Positions 9,451 through 20,892 of a DNA stretch of 64,000 nucleotides are shown in pieces. Source of the stretch: Cercis canadensis (Eukaryota > Streptophyta > Magnoliopsida > Fabales > Fabaceae); assembly GCA_003255065.1 (NCBI GenBank), contig QAOA01002082.1, positions 162,887-226,886 on the forward strand, read 5' to 3'. The translations under genes and the position numbers were made by a program. Below the pieces are notes generated by a model, which worked only from the letters and a program-made list of their open reading frames with translations, made no database searches and was not told the DNA's origin. Position 1 is the first letter of the stretch. The number at the start of each line of letters is the position of its first letter.

Positions 9451-12186
9451 AAAGCCCCTAAAAAAAATTCAATGAATGAAACCATGACTAAAAAAGTAAC
9501 ATAAGGCATATTTTAAATGAAAAATAAAACAAAGACATAATGTATTGGACTTGGAAAAAGTCATAACATAAGGCATTTAGGTAAAAATTCATTTGAGCAT
9601 AATTTGTGATTAATGCACATATTTTATAGGCAATCACATTTAATGGAAAAAAAAATTATATACATACCCACTATAAATATTTACACAGTAGAGAACAGAA
9701 GAAAGAAGTTATTAGTGCTCCTAGACTCCTTTACAAAACTTATGCATGGACATTATGCTCCTAGACTCCTCTATTTTATTCCTATGCCACCAAATCATTA
9801 ACTTAATACCACTCCCTTGACCAAAGTCCTGATTACCCACGTTAAACATGCTGACATCATGCTTATATTAAACTAAGAAGTCTCATTGATCTCACTAATG
9901 CCTTAGATGAAAGTTCAATACATAGAGAAATTGTTTACCAACTTAGAATTGTTAAAGATTACAGAGATTACAAGGAAATTGATGGTGCTTAGAATTTTGA
10001 ATTCCGCATATCATTCAAAAGTAGTCAGCTCATTGTCGATTTTGATGTATTGCAGTACATATTAGGTAGAGATCGGGTTCAGCTCCTAAGTCGTAATTAG
10101 GTATCAACTTTTACTATTTTAGAGGAAATGATGCTCTTACTCATAATTTAAATGTGTTAGTAGCTTATTCAGTTTCCAAGAAATTCAGATATTACATAGT
10201 TGAAACATTTACATAAAATCAATCTCTTATATATAATTCTACATTTACACTTGGCTAAACTAGAAGTTGATGAATAGGGACAGCATGTTTTGCCTACAAT
10301 TCACCTAGACAAGGAAGGATATGCATGCTTCTAGTTTATGAAAAACATTGACATTCTTTTCATGAGCATACCAAAACCAGAACTCAAATCACACCATGGA
10401 CATACTTCAGGTTATCCTAGCTTGGGAATTCAAACCTAGAGCACCAACACTAGAGAAGTCATTTTAAGATCATTTAGGGCCTCTCATTGAACTTCAACAC
10501 ACAATATATCAACAAATTTTATATCATATGCATTGACCTCCAATTAGAAAATATCTTATGGTCATCTTACACTATACGACAAAGGTTCTGTCTTATGTGG
10601 ATCTCATGTGCATTTCTAGTCAATTAAGATCACTATACTATGAATTGGCATGGCTATTCTAGTTGATTTAAATAAATTATAAGATTTCTCAAACTCTAGC
10701 CCTCTTCCATGGGAATGAACAGTGTACCACCCTTGATGGTAAAATTGAATGTCAAAATTCTAAATCTTATGTGTCCTCTCAATTTCAAAACAATTCCTAC
10801 TTAACTAAGAACTAACTAAACATAAACCATATGAGAAATTCCTACACCATTCTAAAACAACTCAAGCACAGCTTATAAAACTAAACAAGCCTCTTAAAAT
10901 CAAAGCCAATGTGTGCAAATAAAAGCCAACAAGCTTATTACGAACCAGAAGTTAAAGTATAAAGAATCATTTATCCCATTTGTGCAATATCTCAAGAAGG
11001 CAGCAAGCATATGATGGAAAAATAACCAAACAGTCCCTAGTATTTGAGTAAGCATCCACCAAAACTATGCATAAGATTGGAATGTTAAAATTTAATCAAG
11101 CTGCCCAATAACTAGTACACAAATTGATCCAAGGAATGCAAGGAATATTGACCAAACTGTCTTAAAGGGAAACATTTGTACTCAAGGGTACAACAAGAAG
11201 CTCAACAAAAAATAAATTATAAAGTATCATATATGAAAAAATTCAGTGTCACAAATACATAGAAGCAAACAATAAAGAAAATAAAAACATGCAATTAAGA
11301 AACCAGAAATTTATCTAAAATTAAGCTAAATGCAATTCAACCAATTATCAACCTAATTCTTGGGCATTAGGTGCTCAACTTAAACAACTTTCAAACTGTC
11401 ACCTAACAAACCGGAAGGTTACACCCTTTAGACATAAATAAACAACACCGGCTGTGCAATTGCAAATTCCTTCTTTTCCTTTAAACAAAGGAACAAGAAC
11501 TCACATGAATCAAAAAACATATAGCAAGGAGGGTCCGAAAATTGAACCCTTCCTACTCTCTTTCAATTATTCCTATAAGATTCAACAAAATCTCTAAAAT
11601 TAAAACTCTTCAAAACCCTAATCAGCTAACCCAATGGAATGAAGTGAACAAGGAAGTTAATTAACATTCAAGTGCAATTAGCCTTCAGAATCAAAAGTTT
11701 AGAGTTTATAAACTCCTTACCTTATGAGTTGATCACCAACAACCACCGACACCGAGAGAGGAAACGAGGAACAGCCACCTATAGGTCCCACACCAAGAGA
11801 GGAACAACCACCAACAACAAAGAGAGAAGAGGGCGATGGAGATGGAGAGAACAAAGATGGTTATCGAGAGAGAAGAGGTGAGGTGAGAGGGTGAGAGACG
11901 GTGAGAGAGTCAGAGGTTTTGCTCAATAGAATGGTGAGGAGAAATGGAGACCAAAAACCCAATTAATTAGGTTAAGGCTACATAAAAAGATGTCGTGCGG
12001 GTTCTACAGGTTGGTTCAGTTCTGGTGCAAGTTGGAAAATTGAAACTGGGAGACAAATCGCATTTATGCGGTTTTATTGTTTACAACCCTAACCGAACTG
12101 CATCCATTAGGTTGAGTGACCCATCAGCTGCAAGTTAGTTCAAGTTAGTGGTTTGTGCGAGTTAACCCACCCGATGACCACCCTTA
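9451..12186 (-). other. 5' non-coding part of the hAT element
   Basis: About 2.7 kb between the transposase start and the right terminus. No long open frame has protein features I recognise. A GA-rich block at about 11740-11920 on the plus strand (CT-rich on the transposase strand) could be the untranslated leader, and the space between it and 9450 could be an intron. The last 200 bases hold the subterminal region. Confidence 0.5.
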
Positions 12187-12194
12187 AAAAGTAG
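12187..12194. repeat. 8-bp target site duplication, right copy (AAAAGTAG)
   Basis: Exact repeat of 5793-5800, immediately outside the right hAT terminus. Confidence 0.88.
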
Positions 12195-13260
12195 AGATGG
12201 GTGGTGCAGATTAAAGGGCAAGATAGGATAGTAAAGAAAAAGAAAAATATCTAAAGGGAAAGTGCATGAGTGCATGAAAGAAAGGAAAGGAAATATCAAA
12301 ATAAAGAGAGTGTGCGTAAGAGAGGAAGGAAGGAATAGAGAGAAATGAAGAGAAAAGGAAACCGACTAAGAGAAAAAGGGAGGGTATGAGATAGAGAGAG
12401 GAAGGCTGGCGTGAAGGAGAAAGGAAGAAAGAAGAGAAAGAAAAAAAGAATTGCAGCAGCAAGTGAGAGTGAGAGAGAGACCCACTCAGCTAGAGCTAAA
12501 GGAAAAACGAAGAAGAGAAGGGCTAGAACTCGAGAAGGAAGAAAAATATGGAGTTCAAGAGAAAGATTTGTGCTTAGTTTTGATCTTCACTTCCCTAGCT
12601 TTGGTCCACAAGAGGTAGTACCATTTCCCTCTCCATACTTGTGGTTCAAATAGGATAAATTCCCTTTCTTCTTTGTTATTATCATTATTTCTAGGGGGAT
12701 TCCTTTTTAAATTTTTGAATCTATCAATAGGTGGTTCTATATATGTTTCAATCAAGTATTCATGTTTGCCATGCTATAATTCCATGAATATGAGTGCTTC
12801 GAATTGTGAATAGCTAGATTTTGGTTTTGTGATTTAATGATGTAATTAACTGATTTTGTTTCCCTGTGTGTTTCTATTTTGGAATTTGAGTTATATTGGA
12901 GTTTTGTATGTTATTTCACTTTTTGATAATTGTGGGAAAATGAAGAGGCATGTGTTTGTCACAAAAATCCTTGTATGGACTAAAATTGGAGGTGGTCAAG
13001 AAGATGGTGAGTGGGGATTAATTGAGTTATTCTTTCCATTTTATTGTAAATTTGTTTGCATATTTTAGGTTCTTGATCATTGTGAGTGAGAGAAATAGAG
13101 GTTTCATGTGATGTGCATTTCTTGTTTTGGGGTCTCACTATAGTTTTTTGTTTAGTATCTTATTATGGTTGTGTGCTACTTTTGTCCTTACTAAATTATG
13201 GGTAGAATGATTGTTTTGTTAACGTTTAAGATTCTGTTTAGCTCGTTGTTTATGGTATAA
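12195..13260. other. purine-rich and ordinary non-coding sequence, no gene seen
   Basis: 12195-12560 is strongly purine-rich on the plus strand (GAGA, GAAA runs). The lysine/arginine-rich open frame there is a by-product of that composition. The rest is AT-rich with no recognisable coding signal. It is host or old repeat DNA flanking the hAT element. Confidence 0.5.
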
Positions 13261-13545
13261 TTCTTAGTTGTGGAGGTGTAGGCTAAAGTGACTGTAGTTG
13301 GGCCTAATTCAGAGCCTAAGTGGATCACGTTCCTAACTTGTGTTGAAGGAGGCGTCAACCCAGCTTGGAGCCCAAGTCTTGAGGCCAAATTATATGAGAC
13401 TTGAAGTTCAAGTTTGAGCCCAATTCGCTTGGAGCAGATGCATTGGTGGGCCTTATCTTTATTCAGTTTTATTTAGGATATTAGGCCTTAGGCCATGTCT
13501 TAGTTAGTTTGGTCCTTGGGCCGAGTCTTTAGTTTATTTTGGATT
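13261..13545 (+). repeat. degenerate repeat related to 8660-8770
   Basis: Contains GCTTGGAGCCCAAGT, a preceding TGGATCAC and further GCCCAA and GGCC words in the same order as the fragment at 8522-8800. It is probably part of the 3' region of a related Ty3/gypsy element. No coding potential is left. Confidence 0.4.
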
Positions 13546-14060
13546 TAAGAAAATGGAGAATAATTGAAAAACTTCTTTTATTTTTTTTTTAAAAAATAGT
13601 TTGCGAACCAGAGATGATTCGAGAGTTTGTTTATGCGCGGGGAAAGTATCAGTCAACCCATAGCATATGTCTAAAGACTCTACCTTAAATTAATTGTGCA
13701 AATTTAATATGGTCAGAATGTGTATTTTATTTATCTCAAAATAACAACTGTATTATAGGAATATCTAACAAAATTAAAAGCAAAAAAATCTAAACATGCA
13801 ATGCATGATTTCTCTACTGAGACCTAAATCTTTCTACCCCTTAGGTTGGATATACAAATCTATTCCATAAAAGAATCAAACTCGATCTATCCTCTCATGA
13901 TAAGTGAAGGGGACTGCGAATACTACGCGGTGCAAATATATATTTTATATGGAGTGCAAATGCATAATTTTAAGTATTATAATACTTTTCCTTGTACAAC
14001 TGGGAGGGGATTTAAATTACATCAAATAAAAAAAAAAGTTGCATCTTCGCTCCAGGACTC
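13546..14060 (+). repeat. possible Tat/Ogre-like LTR fragment
   Basis: The stretch around 13600-13660 (a GATTCGAGAGTTTGTTTATG core) parallels 45600-45660 (GGTTCGGGAGTCTATGTATG). The latter is in the LTR region of the Ogre/Tat-like element. The similarity is short and the limits are uncertain. Confidence 0.3.
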
Positions 14061-14334
14061 ATATTAATCTCACATTTTTCAGCTTGGGAAAAGGGATCCG
14101 CTTACATGCCACATGGCCTTACCAATGTCCATAAAGAGGAAAAAGAAACTTATGTACTCATGAAAATTGTAATTAGTAAAAAAACAAATAAGAAAGACAT
14201 TAACCAAAATAATGCAGAAACAACAAAAGAAATAAACCCATAACAAATGCAAAATAGCGAAAGAAAATCTACTAAAAAAAAATTTAAATAAAGCATGCAA
14301 GTAGGCCAAGAATAGCCACTTAAACATGGGCAAG
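14061..14334. other. non-coding, nothing recognised
   Basis: AT-rich sequence between the LTR-like fragment and the family B LTR. No gene, repeat or terminal motif is recognised. Confidence 0.4.
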
Positions 14335-14469
14335 TGATAAGTTGCCGATGCTAATCAAATTAGTGAATTTATATCTAGTTCACCAAAGCTACTTGCAACA
14401 TAAGGTAACATCGAGTCGAACAATTAGACCACTCTAATTAGGAGTTTAATTAACAGGGGGTTTGATTTG

Positions 14470-14665
14470 CAGAAGTAATCAACAGAAAGTAATCGACAGA
14501 AAGTAATCAATAGAAAGTAATCGACAGAAAGTAATCGATAGAAAATAATTGACAGAAAAGTAATCGATAGAAAGTAATTGACAGCAAAGTAATCAACAAA
14601 AAGTAATTGATAGCAAAGTAATCGACAGAAAGTAATCAACAGAAAGTAATCGATAAAAGTAAACT
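14470..14665. repeat. minisatellite inside the family B LTR
   Basis: About a dozen units of roughly 13-16 bases of the form AAAGTAATCGACAG, with variants. The equivalent place in the LTRs at 36115-36190 and 40800-40950 carries the reverse complement (TTACTTTCTGTC) in different copy numbers. The long open frame here is only a translation of the repeat. Confidence 0.85.
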
Positions 14666-15794
14666 GAATTTTAACTAAGCAATCAATCCAAGGAATCAAC
14701 TAATTCTGATTTTAATCCGTCCTTAATTACAAAAGATTCATTCAGTAATTAACCTAATTCTTGGCCTTAGAACACATCAAGAAGCCTCTAAGTAATCTAA
14801 GAGTCTCTATTGGATAAGCATTTAGAATTCGGTTAATTAGGGTTCAATGAATTAAGCATCCACTAATCCAAATTAATTTAAAGTTCAGAATCCAACAAAG
14901 GTTAAACAATTTGTCTAAAAAACTTAGAAACATTGTTTAATCTTTACAATCCTCTTTTAACATATAAAATCAAGTAATTATCATATGAACATTCAAATCC
15001 GAATTAAGCAACCCAAATCATAATTAAACAAAGGAAGGAAAAAAGTTTATTAATCACTAAATAAATGAGAATTAATAATCAAAACAGCTAAAACCTAGAT
15101 TAATTTAAATGATTAACCCTCCATGAACAAGAGGCATGAATCCATTACAAAAAAATGAAGAAAATAGCTAGAGAGAAAAGAGCAAGGAAAAATTATCTAA
15201 AATGGACTTTCTCTCACGTCTACCTCCTTAACCTACTTATAACCCTCTAAAATAATTGTACACCAACATTACCCCTAGGTTGAAATTATTCTTCCGTCTC
15301 TTAGCTTTAATTGGGTCCCAATTTGGGCTTAATTGGGCCTAGGATGAGAAAGTTAGACCCAATTTACTCTTAACAGCTCTCTGGACTCAATAGTTGATTT
15401 CGAGAGGCAATAACACCATCAAAATGCCATATTTTGGAGAAGAGGTCTTCACAAGAGTTGAAGATTTATTTCTAAGCTTTCTAATAGTACTAGTTTCATG
15501 TCCAGACAGCACCCACAACCTAATGTATGGCCCAATCTATTTACCTGGGTCAAGATCTAGCGACAACATCTCTGTTATGACTTCCAAGCTAAACATGACT
15601 TGCTGGACATCCAAATTAGCTTTGGAGCTCTGAATCAAAGTTATAAAGAATTCTCTCAGATTTCTTACAATATAAGATTCAAGATTATTATATATATACA
15701 ACTCAAGTTATGCCTGAAATACAGAAATAGTGTAAAGTTCCTAGTAATGCTGAAAAATACAAATAAGCCCAATTTAGAACCCAACTAATGAAAT

Positions 15795-15799
15795 GTAGT
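15795..15799. repeat. 5-bp target site duplication of element 2 (GTAGT), left
   Basis: GTAGT before the left LTR edge. It matches GTAGT at 25962-25966 after the right edge. Confidence 0.8.
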
Positions 15800-16592
15800 T
15801 TGATGAGCTGCCGAGGCTCCTTAAATTAGTTAAAGTTTAAGGTCGGTTACCTAAGCTACTTGTAGTGCCGAGGCTCCTTAAATTAGTTAAAGTTTAAGGT
15901 CGGTTACCTAAGCTACTTGTAGCATAAGGCAGCCCTAAGTCGAACCTAAGGATTATTCTATTTAGTGAATCAATTTTAAGAACATATCAACATGGGGGTT
16001 TTGTTTGTTCAAGTGTTTAACAGAAATTAATTGAAAGTGGTAAGCTTTAGGGAAAACAACCAATCCAAGTCTTAACTGATTCTGATTTTAATCCATCCTT
16101 GATTTTCAATGATCTATTCAATTATTAACCATGTTCTTGGCCTTAGAAAGCATCAAGAAGTCTCTCAGTCCTCTATGGATGTCCACTGGTTAAGCAACCA
16201 GAATTCGGTTTTAACTAAGACTAAATGAATTAAGCAAACATTCAAGTCCAGTTTTACCTAAGTCCATGATCCAGCCAAGGTAATTAATCCGTCCAAAAGC
16301 TTAGAACCATTAATTAACCATACAATCCTCTTTTATCACATGCAAACAGAATATGAAAATCTAAATCCGAATTAAGCAATTCAAACAGAATATTTAAGAG
16401 GATTGAAAGAACTTGATTAACAACTAAATGAATAACAACAACACATAATCTCAAAATGAATAATCAGAACAGCCAAAACCTAGATTGATTTAATGAATTA
16501 GCCCTCCATGAACAAGAGAAGCTAAGTTCTTACAAAATATCTGGAGAGAAAACTTAAAGACTACGGAAAGTTCAAAAGCTGTCTAAACTAAT
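15800..16592 (-). repeat. 3' LTR of element 2, partial
   Basis: About 790 bases matching the R-U5 side of the family A LTR. It includes a 57-bp tandem duplication close to the outer edge (units starting near 15810 and 15867). It is shorter than the 1.42-kb LTR at the other end. Confidence 0.85.
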
Positions 16593-16913
16593 AAATGACA
16601 ACAAAAACAGAAAAAACAGCAAGAACAACAAACAGAAAAATTAAAACAGAAACAACAATTTCTATGTAAAAACTAAACTAATAAACTAATCAACTAAACA
16701 GAAAATAATAAAGCAACTGAACTATACAGAAATCCCTCCCCCACACTTAAATTTTACATTGTTCTCAATGTAAAAATTTCAAAAAGTAGCAACATATGAC
16801 AATTAATAGCAAGCAGTCACATAAGGACAAGTAAAGTAAAAGAGAGAGAAGAAACATCCTTATCAAGGGAGGTAGATGGCATCTTGCAAGTGGACCTCCT
16901 CCACGATGTCCTC
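16593..16913 (-). other. 3' non-coding region of element 2
   Basis: A-rich sequence followed by the minus-strand motif TTTAAGTGTGGGGGAGGG near 16735-16755. This motif and the flanking AGAGAGAG block are shared with element 3 near 27410-27510. It lies just after integrase. No env-like frame is visible. Confidence 0.7.
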
Positions 16914-18122
16914 CTAAGCGCCCTCATAAAATGGCTTGAGGCGATGCCCATTCACCTTGAAAGCCTTGCTGGTGGACTCACTCGCTATCTCCATTACACC
17001 ATAAGGAAAAACCTTGGTGACAACAAACGGACCAAGCCACCGAGAATGGAGCTTGCCGGGCATGAGCTTTAGGCGAGAGTTATACAAAAGAACTTTCTGG
17101 CCAGTGGAGAACTCCTTCCTCAGCACCATGTTATCATTAAACCGCTTGGTCTTTTCCTTGTAAAGGCGGGAGCTCTCATAAGCATCCAAATGAAGTTCCT
17201 CAAGCTCTTGGAGGTGAAGCTTTCTCTGGGACCCGGCTTGGCTCAAATCAAGGTTGCACTGTTTGACCGTCTAATAGGCCTTGTGCTCAAGCTCCACTGG
17301 AAGGTGGCAGGCTTTGCCAAAAACTATCCAGTAAGGAGACATCCCAATAGGTGTCTTGAACGCAGTCCGGTAGGCCCACAAAGCATCTTCAAGTCACAAA
17401 CTCCAGTCCTTCCTATTAGGTTGGACAGTCTTCTCCAAGATACGCTTGATCTCCCTGTTGGAGACTTCAGCTTGCCCATTGGTCTGAGGGTGGTAAGGGG
17501 TCAAAACTTTATGCATGACGCCATATTTTTTCATTAAAGCCGCCATGGTCCGGTTGCAGAAATGTGAACTCTGATCACTGATGATGGCTCTAGGAATGCC
17601 AAATCTACAGAAAATGTTTGATCTAACAAAATCCACAACAACTTTAGAATCATCAGTACGGGTGGCTTTCGCCTCCACCCACTTAGACACATAATCCACA
17701 GCAAGTAAGATGTAAACAAAACCGAAAGAAACAGGAAAAGGCCCCATAAAGTCAATACCCCAGACATCAAAAATCTCACAGAATAGCAAAGGCTACTAGG
17801 GCATCTCATGCCTATGGGAAATATTCCCGGTTCTCTAACATTGTTCACAAGATTTACAAAATATATGTGCATCCCTAAATAAATTGACCCAATACAATCC
17901 AGAGTCTAAGACTTTCCTAGCCGTACGTTGAGGACCAAAATGTCCACCACATGCAAAGGTATGGCAAAAGCTAAGAACAGACTGAAACTCATTATCAAGC
18001 ACACATCTCCTAATGATTTGATTACTACAAAATTTCCAAAGATAGGGATCATCCCACACATAATATTTCGCCTCACTCTTTAACTTGTCTATTTGTGCAC
18101 GTGTAAGGTGTGGGCAAAGCAT
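16914..18122 (-). pseudogene. integrase region of element 2
   Basis: Shows, in order, the HHCC-type N-terminal part (CHTFACGGHFGPQRTARKVL and CKSCEQC), the catalytic core ([14 protein letters not shown], then [12 protein letters not shown] and [20 protein letters not shown]) and a C-terminal part ([42 protein letters not shown]). Integrase joins the cDNA copy to host DNA. The C-terminal type fits the Athila lineage. The region is decayed. Confidence 0.9.
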
Positions 18123-19612
18123 GGGTAGCTAGATAATTTACAAGATCTGCATACCAGGGAAACTCACCATGCAGCCCTAATAGCTGCTCGTCAAGAAAGG
18201 AATCTTGAATGGGCAGTGGATCAAGAGCTCGCTCGATTCGGCTCAGGTGGTCAACAACCAAGTTCTCTGCTCCACTCTTGTCTCGGATCTCCACATCAAA
18301 CTCTTGGAGCAGCAACATCCACCTAATCAGCCGTGGCTTGGCATCCGGTTTCTTCAAAAGATACTTTAGCACTGTATGATCTGAAAACACCATAACCTTA
18401 GAATCTATCAAATAAGACCTGAACTTATCTAATGCAAAAACAATAGATAAAAGTTCTTTTTCAGTGGTTGTGTAGTTCGCTTGAGCAGCATCTAGAGTTC
18501 TTGAAGCATAGTAAACCACATGGGGAACTTTGGCCACTCGCTGCGCCAAGACAACTCCCAAGGCATAGTTTGAAGCGTCGCACATCAGCTTGAATGGGAG
18601 TGTCCAATCAGGTGGCTAAATGACAGGGGTACTAGTGAGAGCTAGCTTCAGGCAGTTGGAAGCTTCCTTGCACTTGTGATCAAACAGAAACTCCACATCT
18701 TTCTACAGAAGGCTAGACAGTGGGATGGCTATCTTACTGAAGTCTCTAATAAAGCGCCGGTAGAAACCTGCATGTCCAAGAAATGACCGAACTTCCCGCA
18801 CGCATGTGGGGTAAGATAAAACAGTAATGACATCTATTTTAGCAGGATCTACTTCAATCCCTTTCCTACACACTACATAGCCTAAAACTATACCTTGCTC
18901 TACCATGAAATGACATTTTTCAAAATTTAAGACAAGGTTAGTTTCAATGCAGCGATGCAGTACTCTGGCTAAACTACTCAGACAAGCATCAAAAAAAGAA
19001 CCATAAACAATAAAATCATCCATAAACACATCCATACACTCCTCTAAAAAAATTAGAGAATATACTTACCATGCACCTCTGGAAGGTACCAGGGGCGTTG
19101 CAAAGGCCGAAAGGCATCTGCCGGTAAGCAAACGTGCCGAAGGGACATATAAAAGTGGTATTCTCTTGATCTTCTGGTGCTATATGAATCTGGAAGTACC
19201 CAGTGTAGCCATCCAGGAAGCAGTAATGTGATTTCCCAGCTAACCGCTCCAGCATTTGATCGATGAATGGAAGGGGGTAATGATCCTTCCTGGTGGCTTG
19301 ATTGAGCCTTCTATAATCGATGCAGACCCGCCAGCTGTTCTGCACTCGGGTAGGTAGCAGCTCGTTGTTCTGGTTGGCCACCACTGTAACCCCAGATTTC
19401 TTCGGGACGACCTGCACCGGGCTCACCCAAGTGCTGTCAGATATAGGATAAATGATGCCAGCTTGCAGAAGCTTGGTTACCTCCTTCTTTACCACATCCA
19501 GAATGAGAGGATTTAATCGCCTCTGGGGTTGCCTCACTGGTTTAGCGCCATCTTCAAGTAACATGCGATGCATGCATGTAGATGGACTAATGCCAGGAAT
19601 ATCTGCTAACAT
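18073..19612 (-). pseudogene. reverse transcriptase and RNase H region of element 2
   Basis: Reverse transcriptase blocks are visible: WVSPVQVVPKKSG, WRVCIDYRRLNQATRKDHYP, FAYRQMPFGLCNAPGTFQRC and the active-site YxDD-like VFMDDFIVYG. They are followed by the RNase H phrases [36 protein letters not shown] and [13 protein letters not shown]. These copy the element RNA into DNA and remove the RNA strand. The region is decayed. Confidence 0.92.
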
Positions 19613-19692
19613 CCAGCCAATGGCTTACTTATGCTCTTGCAGAATGCGCAGCAATCTTTCCTCTTGCTTAGGAAGTAAATTGTTAGCCACAA

Positions 19693-20865
19693 TTACTGGA
19701 AGCTGCTTGCAGATGCCAAATATGCATACTTCAGATGCTTAGGCAGAGGCTTCAGCTCTAGCTTGGGTGGCTGCACTGCAGAGGGCAGTAATCTGGTTGG
19801 CTGAATGTCAATCTCTGCAGACTGAATCTCCTCATGAACAGCAGTTACTGCCAGCTCTGGAGAACCAGAGTCATCATCACGTAAGAAGGTGGAGATCTCA
19901 GCACAAATAGCACAGTCAGAATTACCGTCACAATCAGTACAAGATTGGCATTGAATATAATCATCAAAACCAACCAAATCAGGTAAATCAGCACACAAAT
20001 GACGGTAAACATCCTCAACCAATTCATCAATCACATCAATGTGAAAAACAACATGCTCATCCATGGGATGCTTCATAGCATAAAAAATGTTGAACTGCAC
20101 AACAGAATCGCTAAACTCCATGGATAGAGTTGCCGCATACACATCAATCTTGGTCCGCGCAGTCTTGAGGAATGGTCTGCCCAGAATGAGTGGAGCCTTG
20201 CTGGATTGTGACTGTCCCTCCATCTCCAGAATGTAGAAATTTGTTGGAAATATCAGCTCATCAACTCTGACCAACACATCCTCAATCAATCCAGTTGGAT
20301 AGGCACTGCTCCTGTTGGCTAACTGAATCATAACTTCTGTGGCATTCAAGGGTCCAAGTCCGAGGGAACTAAAAACAGACATAGGCATGACATTTATAGA
20401 AGTGCCTAGATCTAGCATGGCATACTCGAACTTGGAATTGCCTATAACACAGGGTATTGTGAAAGTTCTTGGATCTTTGCATTTCTGGGGCAGAGGTTGA
20501 ATAAGGGCTAAGACATTCTGAATCATGCTAATTCGCTCATTGCCCTTCAACCTCCTCCTCTGGGTGCATAATTCCTTGAGAAATTTGGCATATTTAGGAA
20601 TCTGCTTGATAGCATCCAGCAAGGGAATGTTAATTTCCACCTCTCTGAACGTCTCCAGAAGCTCCCTATCCTTCTCAGCCTCATCTTGCTTCTTGGACTG
20701 AGTGGCTCTCTGTGGAAAGGGAAGAGCTACTGCAGGCAGCTTGCTCTCAGGGGCAAGGGTGATTGGCTCAGGAACTGCTTTCTCTGCCGGTAGGGACTCA
20801 CTTGCAGGTTGAGGCTCGGCTGACTCTTGTAAGGATTTTCCAGACCTCGGTGTGATAGCACTCAC
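19693..20865 (-). pseudogene. protease region of element 2
   Basis: An open stretch of about 390 codons. It holds a linker (ITPRSGKSLQES), a conserved segment before the protease (LLDAIKQIPKYAKFLKELCT), the aspartic protease (MLDLGTSINVMPMSVFSSLG, then LILGRPFLKTARTKIDVYA) and a cysteine-rich tail leading into reverse transcriptase. The corresponding segments of elements 1, 3 and 4 are readily aligned by eye. Confidence 0.9.
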
Positions 20866-20892
20866 ATTACTTCCATTAGGATTGGGAATTGT

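Larger units (their letters stand above)
5801..12186 (-). mobile_element. hAT (Ac-like) DNA transposon with both ends
   Basis: A 6.4-kb element bounded by imperfect terminal inverted repeats: TAAGAGTGTTCACGGGTTGG at the left and, on the minus strand, TAAGGGTGGTCATCGGGTGG at the right. It is flanked by perfect 8-bp duplications. The subterminal 200 bases on the left repeat the word GGTTCGGTT/AACCGAAC many times, as is usual for transposase-binding regions of hAT elements. The transposase lies on the minus strand at about 6745-9450. The coding region contains stops and frame changes, so the element could not move by itself. Part of the length (8124-8801) is probably an assembly duplication, so the true element may be shorter. 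Confidence 0.88.
14335..15799 (-). repeat. 3' LTR of element 3, main part (family B)
   Basis: Begins with TGATAAGTTGCCGATGCTAA and is similar to the reverse complement of the LTRs at 34896-36352 and 40027-41124. It ends at the GTAGT duplication made by element 2. It contains a minisatellite (14470-14665). Confidence 0.85.

Noticed and set aside
12411-12653. Highly basic 80-codon frame
   Set aside because: It is an effect of purine-rich low-complexity DNA. It has no domain and a poor start context.
14424-14699. 91-codon open frame rich in DYFLLITFCRLL
   Set aside because: It is the translation of the LTR minisatellite, whose unit length keeps the frame open. It has no independent coding evidence.
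16593-16913. Possible envelope-like gene after integrase in element 2
   Set aside because: Only about 320 bases separate integrase from the partial 3' LTR, and no frame with signal peptide or membrane segment is present.
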